From assembly GCF_000496755.2 (NCBI RefSeq), contig NZ_AYKS02000007.1:1-14413 (forward strand): a stretch of 14,413 bases of DNA, given 5' to 3'. The notes under the pieces were generated by a model. The model worked only from the letters and a program-made list of their open reading frames with translations. It searched no databases and was not told the DNA's origin. Below, in pieces: positions 1 to 7,506 of this stretch. Each line of letters begins with the position of its first letter. Position 1 is the first letter of the stretch. Made by a program: the position numbers and the translations under genes. The stretch comes from Serratia sp. DD3. Its GTDB lineage: Bacteria; Pseudomonadota; Gammaproteobacteria; Enterobacterales; Enterobacteriaceae.

Positions 1-677
1 ACCATCTGGCGGATTTCGGTGTCACGCCCAAATACCGGGTCAATCTGACCTGCTTTGGCTTTGGCGGTGACATCCAGGGTAAATTTGTCCAGCGCGTTCT
101 GCAGGGCGGCGGACAGTTCGCCAGGGTTGAGCTCTGTTTCAGGGGTGGCGTCGGTGTGCAGTTCCGGTGAGTGGCCGCTTTGTGCCAGCTCGGCTTCCTG
201 CTGTACTTCCGGGCGTTCCTCCGACTGCATATCCAGCAGTGGGCGCAGGCGCTCCAGTTGGCTCTGCCCCAGGGTCAGCAATGGCCACAGCGCATCGCAG
301 GCTATCAGTTTGGGTTTATCGACGAGGGCCATCAGCAGATGAACACTGCGGATAGACTCTTCCCCCGCCAGCGAGGCACGCAACCAGGCTTCCTGCAGCA
401 GGGTCTGGGTGGTTTGCGCCAACTGCGGGCGGCTACGCACCGAGCGCGGGCGATTATCCAGCCAGGCCAGCAGCTCTTGCCACAGGGTGTCCAGCTCCCA
501 CTCGTAACGGCGGGCCAGTACCGTGATATCCCCTTCCCCCTGTTCCAGGAGTTTCAGCAACCAGTGCTCCGGCAGGATTTCCGCATGGGCGCGGGTCTGG
601 CACAGTGAGGCGGCCCCTTCCATGGCACGGGCACAGTAAGGGTTAAGACGACGTAACAGGATGGCTGGATTTTCCAT
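1..677 (-). CDS. tssH: TssH (ClpV) T6SS sheath-disassembly ATPase, N-terminal part
   Basis: Minus-strand frame opening with ATG at 677-675 and open to the left edge, giving 225 full codons; the 3' part is outside the window. My translation starts MENPAILLRRLNPYCARAME and ends near residues 211-225 with IDPVFGRDTEIRQM, the conserved stretch just before the Walker A motif of the first AAA+ domain in ClpB/ClpV proteins. Residues 1 to about 150 fit the Clp N-terminal domain, which in ClpV binds the N-terminus of TssC in contracted sheaths. The linker at about 150-190 is rich in E, Q and P. ClpV is a cytoplasmic hexamer that uses ATP to take apart contracted TssB-TssC sheath for reuse. The Walker motifs and second AAA+ domain are not visible, so activity cannot be judged. 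A purine-rich AGAGAGAG precedes the ATG. It is separated from hcp by a structured 220-base gap. Confidence 0.93.
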   Translation of the reverse strand, partial: MENPAILLRRLNPYCARAMEGAASLCQTRAHAEILPEHWLLKLLEQGEGDITVLARRYEWELDTLWQELLAWLDNRPRSVRSRPQLAQTTQTLLQEAWLRASLAGEESIRSVHLLMALVDKPKLIACDALWPLLTLGQSQLERLRPLLDMQSEERPEVQQEAELAQSGHSPELHTDATPETELNPGELSAALQNALDKFTLDVTAKAKAGQIDPVFGRDTEIRQM

Positions 678-773
678 TATTCTCTCTCTTTGAGGCTGTT
701 CTTTTGACACGCTACCGCCCTTCGCTATCAACCAAAGCGCACTAGGTAAAATTCTCTCAATGTTTCCCTCATC

Positions 774-813
774 GCCTTTCAGTTGCCAAGGTGTGAACCG
801 CAACTCGAAAGGC
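774..813 (-). repeat. 13-bp stem-loop in the hcp-tssH gap
   Basis: Plus-strand GCCTTTCAGTTGC at 774-786 is the reverse complement of 800-813 apart from one unpaired C at 805. This gives a 13-bp stem with a one-base bulge and a 13-base loop. On the minus strand, the sense strand of the operon, it is not followed by a T-run, so it is not a standard terminator. It could be an mRNA processing or stability element, or part of a dispersed repeat; the sequence alone does not decide. Confidence 0.5.
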
Positions 814-835
814 AAGTGAGATAACCACTTTGCTC

Positions 836-855
836 AGTACCCGTCGACAGGTACT
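836..855. repeat. 20-base near-palindrome
   Basis: AGTACC at 836-841 and GGTACT at 850-855 flank the palindromic core GTCGAC (843-848). Only the pair 842/849 breaks the symmetry. It could be a dimeric protein-binding site or a hairpin in the hcp-tssH transcript. I do not recognise it as a known operator. Confidence 0.35.
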
Positions 856-860
856 CAGAA

Positions 861-890
861 AAGTAAGCGCGGACAGGCGAACCTGTCCGC
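861..890 (-). terminator. Terminator-like hairpin after hcp
   Basis: Plus-strand GCGGACAGG (869-877) and CCTGTCCGC (882-890) form a perfect 9-bp GC-rich stem with a four-base loop, which reads UUCG on the transcribed minus strand. It begins 8 bases after the hcp stop codon. The minus strand continues through GC into TTACTTTTCT, a broken T-run. This fits an intrinsic terminator or leaky attenuator that lets hcp be expressed well above tssH. The interrupted T-run suggests incomplete termination. Confidence 0.65.
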
Positions 891-897
891 TGGGGTA

Positions 898-1389
898 TTA
901 CGCGGTAGTACGTTCGTTCCAGGAATCGGAATGAATGATGTTGCCGTCTTTGTAAGTCCAGGTGATTTTTTCGTAGCGCAGCTCTAACTGCTCCAGGTGG
1001 TTGTGTTTCTCATACGCCGGGTCTTTGATGTCGTGCATCACCGGGTTGACTTTCACCACCTTGACGTTTTCCAGTTTGGTGTTGAAGTACTCCACTTCCT
1101 GGCCCGCGTCATTGATTTTGTACCACTTGAACTCGGCTGATTTCAGGGTCTGACCGGTGGTCACCGCCTTGTACAGGTACGGGCTGGAGGCATCGATTTC
1201 CTTGGTAAACAGGAACGGGGTGTGAATACGGGTCCCCGTCAGTTTGCCGGTGTTGTTGTCAGTCGGGATGTACAGGTTATGCTGCTGAGCAACGATTTCG
1301 ATGCTGCCTTCACGGTCTTTGACATCAACAGAACCCTTGATGTCGGCACCGCCGTCATCCTTCAGCCACAAATAAACAGGTATTGCCAT
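898..1389 (-). CDS. hcp: Hcp (TssD), T6SS inner tube protein
   Basis: 163 residues starting MAIPVYLWLKDDGGADIKGS, typical in length and sequence of enterobacterial Hcp1-family tube proteins. Conserved family stretches seen include NLYIPTDNNTGKLTGTRIHT, the KWYKINDAGQEVEYFNTKLE segment and the C-terminal end HSDSWNERTTA. Hcp forms stacked hexameric rings that make the tube inside the TssB-TssC sheath; it is expelled on firing and can carry effectors in its lumen. There is no signal peptide, as expected for T6SS export. No C-terminal extension is present, so this is not a fused effector. The ATG is 14 bases after the stop of the OmpA-like gene and has a clear GGAGA ribosome-binding site (1397-1401). 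A hairpin directly downstream probably sets Hcp levels above those of the next gene. Confidence 0.97.
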   Translation of the reverse strand: MAIPVYLWLKDDGGADIKGSVDVKDREGSIEIVAQQHNLYIPTDNNTGKLTGTRIHTPFLFTKEIDASSPYLYKAVTTGQTLKSAEFKWYKINDAGQEVEYFNTKLENVKVVKVNPVMHDIKDPAYEKHNHLEQLELRYEKITWTYKDGNIIHSDSWNERTTA

Positions 1390-1403
1390 GGGATTGTCTC
1401 CAT

Positions 1404-3071
1404 TTAGTGTTGTGTACCGTCACCATCCAGTGATGACGGCGGGTGGTTGCCGGGTACCTGGCAGGCGTCTGCCTGCGGTACCAGACTGATTTCGACACGC
1501 CGGTTTTGTGCCCGTCCGGCGTCCGTGTCATTCGGTGCCAAAGGTCGGCTGTCGCCATACCCCTGCACCGCAAAACAGCTTTCCGGCACATCACCTGTAT
1601 CGCGCATCCAGTTACGCACCGCTTCGGCCCGTTGCAGCGACAGTAATTGGTTCTGTTTGGCATTGCCGGTGTTGTCGGTGTGCCCGCTGACCACTATCAG
1701 CCAGCCGGGTCTGGCTTTGATGCCCACCAGGGAATTCACCAGCATTTTGGTGGAATCGGGCTTCAGTACCGCCTTGCCGGAATCAAACAGCGACAGGCTG
1801 TCGAGGCGAACGATTTTCGGCTCGGCTTCCGTTTGCGGGGTCGACGGCGGTACATAGGTATCAATCGCTTGTTGCAACGCCAGCCACAAACGCTGACCAG
1901 GGTAGTATCCCAGACTGAAACGCATCGGTTCCCCCTGCCGCTGCCAACGCTCCAGTAACAGGACGTCCTGCTTCAAGGCATCAAGCGATTGCGCCTTGGG
2001 CTCATAATGGGTCATGGGGATGGCATACCAACGCTGTAAATCCGTACTGACCTGGGTGATCAGCCCACGGTTGTTGTTGGCAGAAAATCCCAAGGCGGCC
2101 AGCGCACATAACCCGATAAGCAACACCAGACGACGCGTGCGCTGCCCACCTTGCAAAGAGACCGCAAAGGGGGCCAACAGCGGTAATACCGCATCAGGGA
2201 AACGACGGCTTGGCATCGCAGGCTGCGCGCCAGCCGGTAACCTTAGACACGTCCGCCGCCAGAGCCAATGTGACCATAACGTTTGTGTCGTTACCGGCAT
2301 CGCGCGCGTGCGGAAAGCGACAGCGAAAGGCTGAATGGCCGGGCTGAGTCGGTCAGTTTTCACCAACTCATCAGTCAAGGTGGCCTGAATAAAGGCAAAC
2401 GCCTGACCGAGTATCGACAACTTGCCCAGGTTATCCCCCGCCTGCTGCCAGTCATCGAGCGCCAGAGGGGTCTGATCCTCGGGGTAGATAACCGGCTTGT
2501 CGCCACGCACCACCACCCAGGGGGTTTCTGGCCCGGAAAATTCACAACTTAATACCACCGGCAAATCAAACCCGGCGAGTTTACCGGCCTGGAAAACCTG
2601 GTGGCGTAACGCTTTCACCGCCCCACGCAACACCGCCTCATCCTGATGCTGATCAGGCTGGCACGCATACATCACCGAAAGCTGGCCCGCCTGGCGGGGC
2701 TGCTGCTCCAGCAAGGTGCGCATCCATTCCCCCAGGGCATCGGTATTGTCCACCCTGATCCACCACCCCTGAGCGGTTTTGCGCAAGGATTGCTGCTGGA
2801 ACAGTTCATCGAGGCCATCACCACAAACGAGTACCACCGGCCCCTGCGTCTCCAGCAAGGGAAGGTCAATGTCCGCCACCTCACCGTTGGCCTGAACCGG
2901 GTGCCGACCGGTATTCTTCCAGACAATCCAGCCAGCCCACCCCAGCACGAGCAGGGTTATGCCGACTTTGAGCAGGTTACCCATCGGGATGAAATACCAG
3001 AGTAGCCACAGCAACGCCGCGACGGCCAGCAAGGTATGTAAAACCACAGAGACAAGGGCTGATTTACGCAT
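1404..3071 (-). CDS. T6SS-associated inner-membrane protein with C-terminal OmpA peptidoglycan-binding domain
   Basis: 555 residues from ATG at 3071-3069. Hydrophobic helices lie at about 7-28, 33-51 and 313-331. Residues about 420-530 form an OmpA-like domain with VSGHTDNTGNAKQNQLLSLQ, then GYGDSRPLAPNDTDAGRAQNRRVEI around 504-528; the Asp of HTDNTG and the Arg of NRRVEI are the usual peptidoglycan-contacting positions. With three helices, 52-312 would be cytoplasmic and the OmpA domain periplasmic, anchoring the T6SS membrane complex to the wall as TagL or extended TssL proteins do. Residues 52-312 match nothing I recognise. An upstream in-frame ATG at 3137 would add 22 residues but overlaps tssL by 67 bases; the chosen start shares one base with the tssL stop (TAATG), typical of translational coupling. 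Genes of this kind between tssL and hcp are known from enterobacterial T6SS loci. Confidence 0.88.
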   Translation of the reverse strand: MRKSALVSVVLHTLLAVAALLWLLWYFIPMGNLLKVGITLLVLGWAGWIVWKNTGRHPVQANGEVADIDLPLLETQGPVVLVCGDGLDELFQQQSLRKTAQGWWIRVDNTDALGEWMRTLLEQQPRQAGQLSVMYACQPDQHQDEAVLRGAVKALRHQVFQAGKLAGFDLPVVLSCEFSGPETPWVVVRGDKPVIYPEDQTPLALDDWQQAGDNLGKLSILGQAFAFIQATLTDELVKTDRLSPAIQPFAVAFRTRAMPVTTQTLWSHWLWRRTCLRLPAGAQPAMPSRRFPDAVLPLLAPFAVSLQGGQRTRRLVLLIGLCALAALGFSANNNRGLITQVSTDLQRWYAIPMTHYEPKAQSLDALKQDVLLLERWQRQGEPMRFSLGYYPGQRLWLALQQAIDTYVPPSTPQTEAEPKIVRLDSLSLFDSGKAVLKPDSTKMLVNSLVGIKARPGWLIVVSGHTDNTGNAKQNQLLSLQRAEAVRNWMRDTGDVPESCFAVQGYGDSRPLAPNDTDAGRAQNRRVEISLVPQADACQVPGNHPPSSLDGDGTQH

Positions 3072-3760
3072 TAATGAGGCAGCTCCGGTACTTGCGCCGA
3101 TAACAGCGCCTGAAGCCAAAGGTGGCCCCCCCACCAAACCGCACCCGTGAGTACCACCGTCAGGGCAACCCAGAACCAGACCGAACGCAGCAGGCTGTAA
3201 CGGTGTTTACCCGTGCGCTGAACCACCATGGACAGACCCGCATCCAGTGGGGCCACACGTTCGGAAAGCACCCGGATAACCTCATCACGCTGTGACTGGC
3301 TGACCGACTTCATGCTGAATACCCCCTGGAACCCCAGAGAGATAACCCGGTGATAGCAGGTCAACACGGCACGGTTCGGCGCAGGCTGGCGCAGCACTTC
3401 AGCAATACGATCCCACAAGGCTTCTCCGGCATACAAAGAACCAAAGAACCGGGCCTGAAGCGGCGCTTTGCGCCAGGCCAACTGCCCCGCATCCGCACCG
3501 CTCTCTTCACCATTGCCGATATCTTCCGGTTTCCGGCTCATGACCGCTTCATCCAGCAGCGCACACTGGGCATAAGAGATATGCGCAATACTGGCCTCGT
3601 CAACCCCGGCACGCCCCAGCGCCTCACGCACGCTTTCCACCTGCTGGCAGCTGTTGTTATACAGCTCGGTGCCATCCGGGGAGCTTGCCCCATGCTTGAG
3701 CAGAGTGACCGTCAGCCAGGTTTCCGCCATCAATTGGTCGATATCGATTTCTTTTCTCAT
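3071..3760 (-). CDS. tssL: TssL (DotU/IcmH family), T6SS inner-membrane anchor
   Basis: 229 residues of the DotU/IcmH family. The cytoplasmic part, about 1-190, carries the family's conserved region around SYAQCALLDEAVM (62-74) and VISLGFQGVF (139-148). A single membrane helix at about 193-213 (SVWFWVALTVVLTGAVWW) is followed by a short periplasmic tail ending VPELPH, the tail-anchored topology known for TssL. TssL joins TssM and TssJ in the trans-envelope complex and contacts TssK in the baseplate. No OmpA domain is fused here; that role falls to the next gene. The ATG overlaps the tssK stop by four bases (ATGA at 3757-3760), and its own TAA shares a base with the next ATG, so tssK, tssL and the OmpA-like gene look translationally coupled. 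Confidence 0.95.
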   Translation of the reverse strand: MRKEIDIDQLMAETWLTVTLLKHGASSPDGTELYNNSCQQVESVREALGRAGVDEASIAHISYAQCALLDEAVMSRKPEDIGNGEESGADAGQLAWRKAPLQARFFGSLYAGEALWDRIAEVLRQPAPNRAVLTCYHRVISLGFQGVFSMKSVSQSQRDEVIRVLSERVAPLDAGLSMVVQRTGKHRYSLLRSVWFWVALTVVLTGAVWWGGHLWLQALLSAQVPELPH

Positions 3761-5106
3761 GATCGCAACACCGCAAACAGTTCAAGCTCCAGTTCACCGA
3801 GCAAGGACGGCACATAGAACATACAGACCCCCTGTTCCAGCATCTCTTTCGCCGCCTTGCTTTCCATATCCAGCGCGAAATACTGGTTTTCCAGCCGCAC
3901 CGGCAAGGCCGCCGGCACCCGGGTGACCGCAATCAGCGGGATGCCGCTCAAGGCAACCATGGAGAAGGCATTGACGTCATCCGGTGACCCGGCCTTGCAA
4001 AGCTCCGGGAACCGGTCAGCAATCTGCCAGGCCGGAATATCAGAGCGGACAGACAGGTACAGGTCGGCCTCTTCACGCAGGCGGATATCATGCAGCGACG
4101 CTTTCCAGGTCTGCTCATCCGGTCGTGACATCGGCAGCGCGATCACCCGTGAAGGCAGGCTGGCCTCCAGTAAACCGGTGATCAACTCAAATAGCGGCGG
4201 AAAGGTATTGGCCGGTTCGTTATGGTCATAACCGGGGATGGCATCCAGGTCACTGTCCAATGAAAAGGTCAACATACTGCCTGCCAGACGAGCCAACTCT
4301 GCCCACACCTGCTCCGGATGGCGTGCCGGAAAACGTTCAAACTCCGACAATACCCGGGCATGTGAATTCAGGGCGTTGAGCAACCAGAACAGGGAAACAT
4401 CCGCCACCGCAAAGTCAGCCAGGCGTTCGTTACTTTCACGGCGCATGGACATCAAGCGTTGACGACGGGAGCGCAGTTGACGGTTCAGCAAGACCAAGCG
4501 CTCACGCAACGCCGGGCTGGCAGAAAACAGCACCACCGGCGGGATAAACGCCGGATCCTGACGCCAGCCGCCCTGCCCGTTACGGATAAGACGGGCAACC
4601 GGGCAGGTTGTCCACGACTCGTTGCTTTCATGAGCGAAACGGACCGTAAAATTGAAGCGGGCAACCGCCATGGATTCCTCTTCGGAACCAAACGTATCCT
4701 GCACGGTCACCCACTCTTCGCGATAACGCAGTGGCCGGTCTGCCATCACCCCGTCCTGCTGCACATTAACAAAGCCAGGTTGTATCAATGGCAAGGCGAT
4801 CACCACCGTCACCGCATCAAGGCCATTAAGCTCAGCCGGATCCAGCTCACGCGGGGCTGGGGATAACTCACTGACCTGACTGTCAAGCAGGGTGCCATCC
4901 TCAAGCCAAAGCCGCAGATGTGAAACCTGTATCAACCCCGAAGCCAGCAGATTGTCATCCAGCTCAACCCGCTCAACTCCCCAGGGAAACGCCGAAGCCA
5001 GGGCAGACACCCCCGCCGTGTGAAAAGCGTCCCACGACGATTGTTGCTGGAATTGCTGAGGGGACAGCAACGCCCCCTCATTCCATAACGGACGATAGAT
5101 TTTCAT
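3757..5106 (-). CDS. tssK: TssK, T6SS baseplate adaptor
   Basis: 449 residues, close to the usual 440-450 of TssK, starting MKIYRPLWNEGALLSPQQFQ; the NEG-LLSPQQFQ pattern near the N-terminus is characteristic of the family. TssK is a cytoplasmic trimer related to phage receptor-binding proteins. Its N-terminal part binds the TssF-TssG wedge and its C-terminal head binds the cytoplasmic parts of TssL and TssM, tying the baseplate to the membrane complex. The basic stretch RQLRSRRQRLMSMRRESNER in the middle fits the helical stalk. No membrane segment or signal peptide is seen. The start follows the tssC stop by 12 bases and has a good GGAGA ribosome-binding site (5112-5116). Its stop overlaps the tssL start by four bases. 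Confidence 0.96.
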   Translation of the reverse strand: MKIYRPLWNEGALLSPQQFQQQSSWDAFHTAGVSALASAFPWGVERVELDDNLLASGLIQVSHLRLWLEDGTLLDSQVSELSPAPRELDPAELNGLDAVTVVIALPLIQPGFVNVQQDGVMADRPLRYREEWVTVQDTFGSEEESMAVARFNFTVRFAHESNESWTTCPVARLIRNGQGGWRQDPAFIPPVVLFSASPALRERLVLLNRQLRSRRQRLMSMRRESNERLADFAVADVSLFWLLNALNSHARVLSEFERFPARHPEQVWAELARLAGSMLTFSLDSDLDAIPGYDHNEPANTFPPLFELITGLLEASLPSRVIALPMSRPDEQTWKASLHDIRLREEADLYLSVRSDIPAWQIADRFPELCKAGSPDDVNAFSMVALSGIPLIAVTRVPAALPVRLENQYFALDMESKAAKEMLEQGVCMFYVPSLLGELELELFAVLRS

Positions 5107-5118
5107 TCTGTCTCCGTG

Positions 5119-6666
5119 TTAAGCCTTCGCTTTTGGCATCTGCGAAACCAGTGACAGGTTGATATCCATCCCTTCCACCTGGAAGTGCGGAATGGCATAC
5201 AGTCTCACGCGGAAGAAGCCCGGGTTGTCCTCGATGTCTTCCACAATCACCTTCGCATCACGCAGCGGGTGAGAGGCTTGCAGTTCGTCACCCGGGTCGG
5301 TCATCTCGGTCACCAGGCTACGTACCCAGGTGTTGAGCTCCAGCTCCAGCAGACGGCGGTCCTTGGTGGTACCGATGTTTTCACGCTGGATCAGCTTCAG
5401 GTAATGGGCAATGCGCGACAGCAGGAAGATGTACGGCAAACGCGCGTTGATGCGGCTGTTGGCAGTGGCATCGGCAGTGTCATACAACGCGGGCTTCTGG
5501 GTGGAGTTGGCAGAGAAGAAGCAGGCGTAATCGCGGTTTTTGTAGTACGACAACGGGATGAAACCCAGGTTGGCGAAGTCAAATTCACGGGTTTCCGGGA
5601 TCATCACTTCGGACGGGATCTTCACCTGATTGCCCGTACCCAGGTCATACAGGTGAATCGGCAGGTCTTGCACCGCACCACCGGCCTGCGGGCCACGGAT
5701 TTGTACACACCAGCCGTTATTAATGAAGCTGCGCACCATGTTGGCGGCAAAGGCAAACGAGGCATTGGTCCACAGGTAACGGTCATGGTCCGGGCCTTTG
5801 ACCTCTTCCACGTAGTTGAAGCTGCGTACCGGCACGGTATCCGGGCCATACGGCAGGCGACCCAGCACGCGCGGCATCACCAAACCAATGTAGCGGGAGT
5901 CATCGGTCTCGCGGAAGGATTTCCACTTGATGTACTCGGCGCGGTCAAAATAGTTGCCAATGTCTTTGATGGCGGCAACATCGGCCATATTGTCTTTCAA
6001 GAAAAATTTGGGCCCGGCTGAACCGATAAATGGCATATGGGCAGCGGCAGAGACTTTTGATATATTACGCAGCAGCGCCACATCTTGTGCCGAGGCATCG
6101 AATTCATAAGAAGAAATCAGTGCAGCAATCGGCTCGCCACCAGGCGTATCGTATTCATCAATATACGTGTGTTTGTACAGCCCGGTCTGGATAATCTCCG
6201 GCGCATCTTCAAAATCCTGACGCAAATCTTCTTTCGACAAGTCCAGCAGTTCAATGCGCACGTTCTGGCGGAAATCGGTCTTGTCCACCAGGGATTTGAC
6301 GCCACGCCACAAAGATTCTACCGCCTGAAACTCTTCATGATGCAGCACCGCATCCAGTTGGCGGCTGATCTGAAAGTCCAGTTCGGCGATATGGTGGTCA
6401 ATCAGGGTTTTATCCAGTTTTTCCACTTTGGTGCCGGCCAGGCGCAGACGCTCGAGGAACACCTGTACCCCGGCGGTCAAACGTTCATCGGCAGTGGCAT
6501 CAGACATCGCCTGTGCATCCTGCCAGCTGTCCAGCGCACTGAGGTGGGAAACCGGGCTCAGGTTGATTTTTTCAAACAGGGAGGCATAAACACCACCTGC
6601 CGTTGGGCGCTCTAATACCACGCTTTCACCCGTGGTCGCATTTTCATGTTTTACAGTCATTAGCAT
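5119..6666 (-). CDS. tssC: TssC (VipB), large T6SS sheath subunit
   Basis: 515 residues, the normal length for TssC. Conserved family segments include YEFDASAQDVALLRNISKVS, FIGSAGPKFF, PRVLGRLPYGPDTVPVRSF, ANMVRSFINNGWCVQIRGPQ, SYYKNRDYACFFSANSTQKP and the C-terminal VEGMDINLSL. TssC pairs with TssB to form the contractile sheath around the Hcp tube; its N-terminal helix, exposed after contraction, is the ClpV target. Two ATG codons lie close together at 6666 and 6660. The GAG of CACGAGATA is only 3 bases from the first ATG but 9 from the second, so translation may start at 6660, giving 513 residues. The gene follows tssB after 35 bases, which include a small hairpin next to the tssB stop. 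Confidence 0.97.
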   Translation of the reverse strand: MLMTVKHENATTGESVVLERPTAGGVYASLFEKINLSPVSHLSALDSWQDAQAMSDATADERLTAGVQVFLERLRLAGTKVEKLDKTLIDHHIAELDFQISRQLDAVLHHEEFQAVESLWRGVKSLVDKTDFRQNVRIELLDLSKEDLRQDFEDAPEIIQTGLYKHTYIDEYDTPGGEPIAALISSYEFDASAQDVALLRNISKVSAAAHMPFIGSAGPKFFLKDNMADVAAIKDIGNYFDRAEYIKWKSFRETDDSRYIGLVMPRVLGRLPYGPDTVPVRSFNYVEEVKGPDHDRYLWTNASFAFAANMVRSFINNGWCVQIRGPQAGGAVQDLPIHLYDLGTGNQVKIPSEVMIPETREFDFANLGFIPLSYYKNRDYACFFSANSTQKPALYDTADATANSRINARLPYIFLLSRIAHYLKLIQRENIGTTKDRRLLELELNTWVRSLVTEMTDPGDELQASHPLRDAKVIVEDIEDNPGFFRVRLYAIPHFQVEGMDINLSLVSQMPKAKA

Positions 6667-6683
6667 TATCTCGTGTTAATCCA

Positions 6684-6703
6684 TTAAAAACCGGTCGCCG
6701 GTT
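6684..6703 (-). terminator. Small hairpin with T-run between tssB and tssC
   Basis: Plus-strand AACCGG (6689-6694) and CCGGTT (6698-6703) form a 6-bp stem with a three-base loop, overlapping the tssB stop codon. On the minus strand it reads AACCGG, CGA, CCGGTT and runs straight into further T residues (CCGGTTTTTAAT). The shape is that of a weak intrinsic terminator or 3'-end stabiliser. As tssC is clearly in the same operon and only 35 bases away, it would act as a partial attenuator at most. Confidence 0.35.
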
Positions 6704-7199
6704 AAGCCTGTTGAGGCGCCAGGGCAGACAGTTCAGAACGCAGTTCATTGCTCAGGGCAGGGTCACGCAGGATTTTTTCCAGCTCTTTACGGAAGGCCTG
6801 GTTATCCAGCAGGTTGGATTTGAGGTCACGCAGCAGACTGCGCATCGCCAGCATGGCTTTGAGTTGCGGGATTTGACGGGCGACCTGTTCGGGGGTAAAG
6901 TCTTTCATGTTCTGGAAGGTCAGGCAGATATTCTCTTCACTGCCATCCCCCGCCAAGGTATTTTCCACCGCAATATTGACAGAGGGTGAAAAATCCTGTA
7001 ATACCGAATTGAAGTTATTTTTATTTATGTTTACCTTCTCACGCTCAGACAACGAGGCCGTCTCTTGACCATGACTAAAGTCACCCGCCACCAACAATTT
7101 TAACGGTATTTCGGTTTTCTTTTGTGCGCCACCCGTATGCAGTGCTAGTTTCAGATTAATCCTAGCTTTAGGAATTTCACTTTGGAATGAATTTGACAT
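6702..7199 (-). CDS. tssB: TssB (VipA), small T6SS sheath subunit
   Basis: 165 residues, within the usual 160-180 for TssB. Family features seen are an N-terminal basic-hydrophobic stretch RINLKLALHTGGAQKKTEIP, LKLLVAGDFSHGQE at about 33-46, the middle segment LTFQNMKDFTPEQVARQIPQ and a helical C-terminus LLRDLKSNLLDNQAFRKELE. TssB interlocks with TssC in a helical sheath whose contraction drives the Hcp tube out of the cell. It is the first gene of the visible T6SS operon: upstream is an AT-rich 442-base gap and then the unrelated autotransporter gene. The ATG is preceded by AGGG at about 8-11 bases, an acceptable ribosome-binding site. An inverted repeat (ATTCA...TGAAT) sits 11 bases upstream of the start codon. 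Confidence 0.97.
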   Translation of the reverse strand: MSNSFQSEIPKARINLKLALHTGGAQKKTEIPLKLLVAGDFSHGQETASLSEREKVNINKNNFNSVLQDFSPSVNIAVENTLAGDGSEENICLTFQNMKDFTPEQVARQIPQLKAMLAMRSLLRDLKSNLLDNQAFRKELEKILRDPALSNELRSELSALAPQQA

Positions 7200-7209
7200 T
7201 GCTAACCCT

Positions 7210-7229
7210 ATTCAATGAAGATAATGAAT
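7210..7229. promoter_or_regulatory. Inverted repeat just upstream of tssB, weakly Fur-box-like
   Basis: ATTCA (7210-7214) and TGAAT (7225-7229) form an inverted repeat ending 11 bases upstream of the tssB ATG. The overlapping 19 bases 7214-7232 match the classic Fur consensus at 13 of 19 positions by my count. Some T6SS operons, such as EAEC sci-1, are under Fur control. A 13/19 match in an AT-rich region can arise by chance, and the site would lie within a transcribed leader if the promoter is further upstream. It could equally be an mRNA hairpin near the ribosome-binding site. Confidence 0.22.
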
Positions 7230-7395
7230 AGCGGTCTGCCTCGGGAAATAAACCGGTATGGCCCCTTGCCAAACAACCACTTCCTTTTGCATCACCGGAT
7301 GCAGACAACAGGGTCACCAACCAACATATTCATATTACAGGATAAGGGCAGAGCGCTGTGTATCATAAGTTTTTCTGAGACTGGAAGAATGGTCA

Positions 7396-7422
7396 GATAA
7401 AAACCTATGGCGACCACCATAG
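7396..7422 (-). terminator. Terminator-like stem in the tssB leader
   Basis: CTATGG (7405-7410) and CCATAG (7417-7422) form a 6-bp stem with a six-base loop. On the minus strand the stem is followed by GTTTTTATC, so it has the layout of a weak intrinsic terminator. If transcription of the T6SS operon starts upstream, near 7500, it would lie in the leader and could act as an attenuator. The stem is short and only half GC, so this is tentative. Confidence 0.3.
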
Positions 7423-7506
7423 AAGCATTAAGGAAATTAATAAACAGGATAAGTGTAAGTAAATGTTTCAAACCCCACCAAGGCGCATTATCCCTCACTT
7501 CAATGA

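Larger units (their letters stand above)
678..897 (-). other. Structured hcp-tssH intergenic region
   Basis: This 220-base stretch lies between the hcp stop codon and the tssH start; I see no gene in it. On the minus strand it holds, in order after hcp, a 9-bp terminator-like hairpin (869-890), a 20-base near-palindrome (836-855), a small 5-bp stem (814-818 with 826-830) and a long stem-loop (774-813). The rest, 678-773, is plain sequence leading to the purine-rich tssH ribosome-binding region. I found no convincing sigma-70 or sigma-54 promoter for tssH. The likely effect is to lower tssH transcription relative to hcp, or to process the mRNA between them; this is inference from structure and position. 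Confidence 0.6.

Noticed and set aside
3072..3137. 22-residue N-terminal extension of the OmpA-domain protein from an ATG at 3137
   Set aside because: It would overlap tssL by 67 bases, and it places a Gly/Ala-rich stretch before what looks like a normal membrane-protein start (MRKSALVSVVLH). The TAATG junction at 3071 fits coupling.
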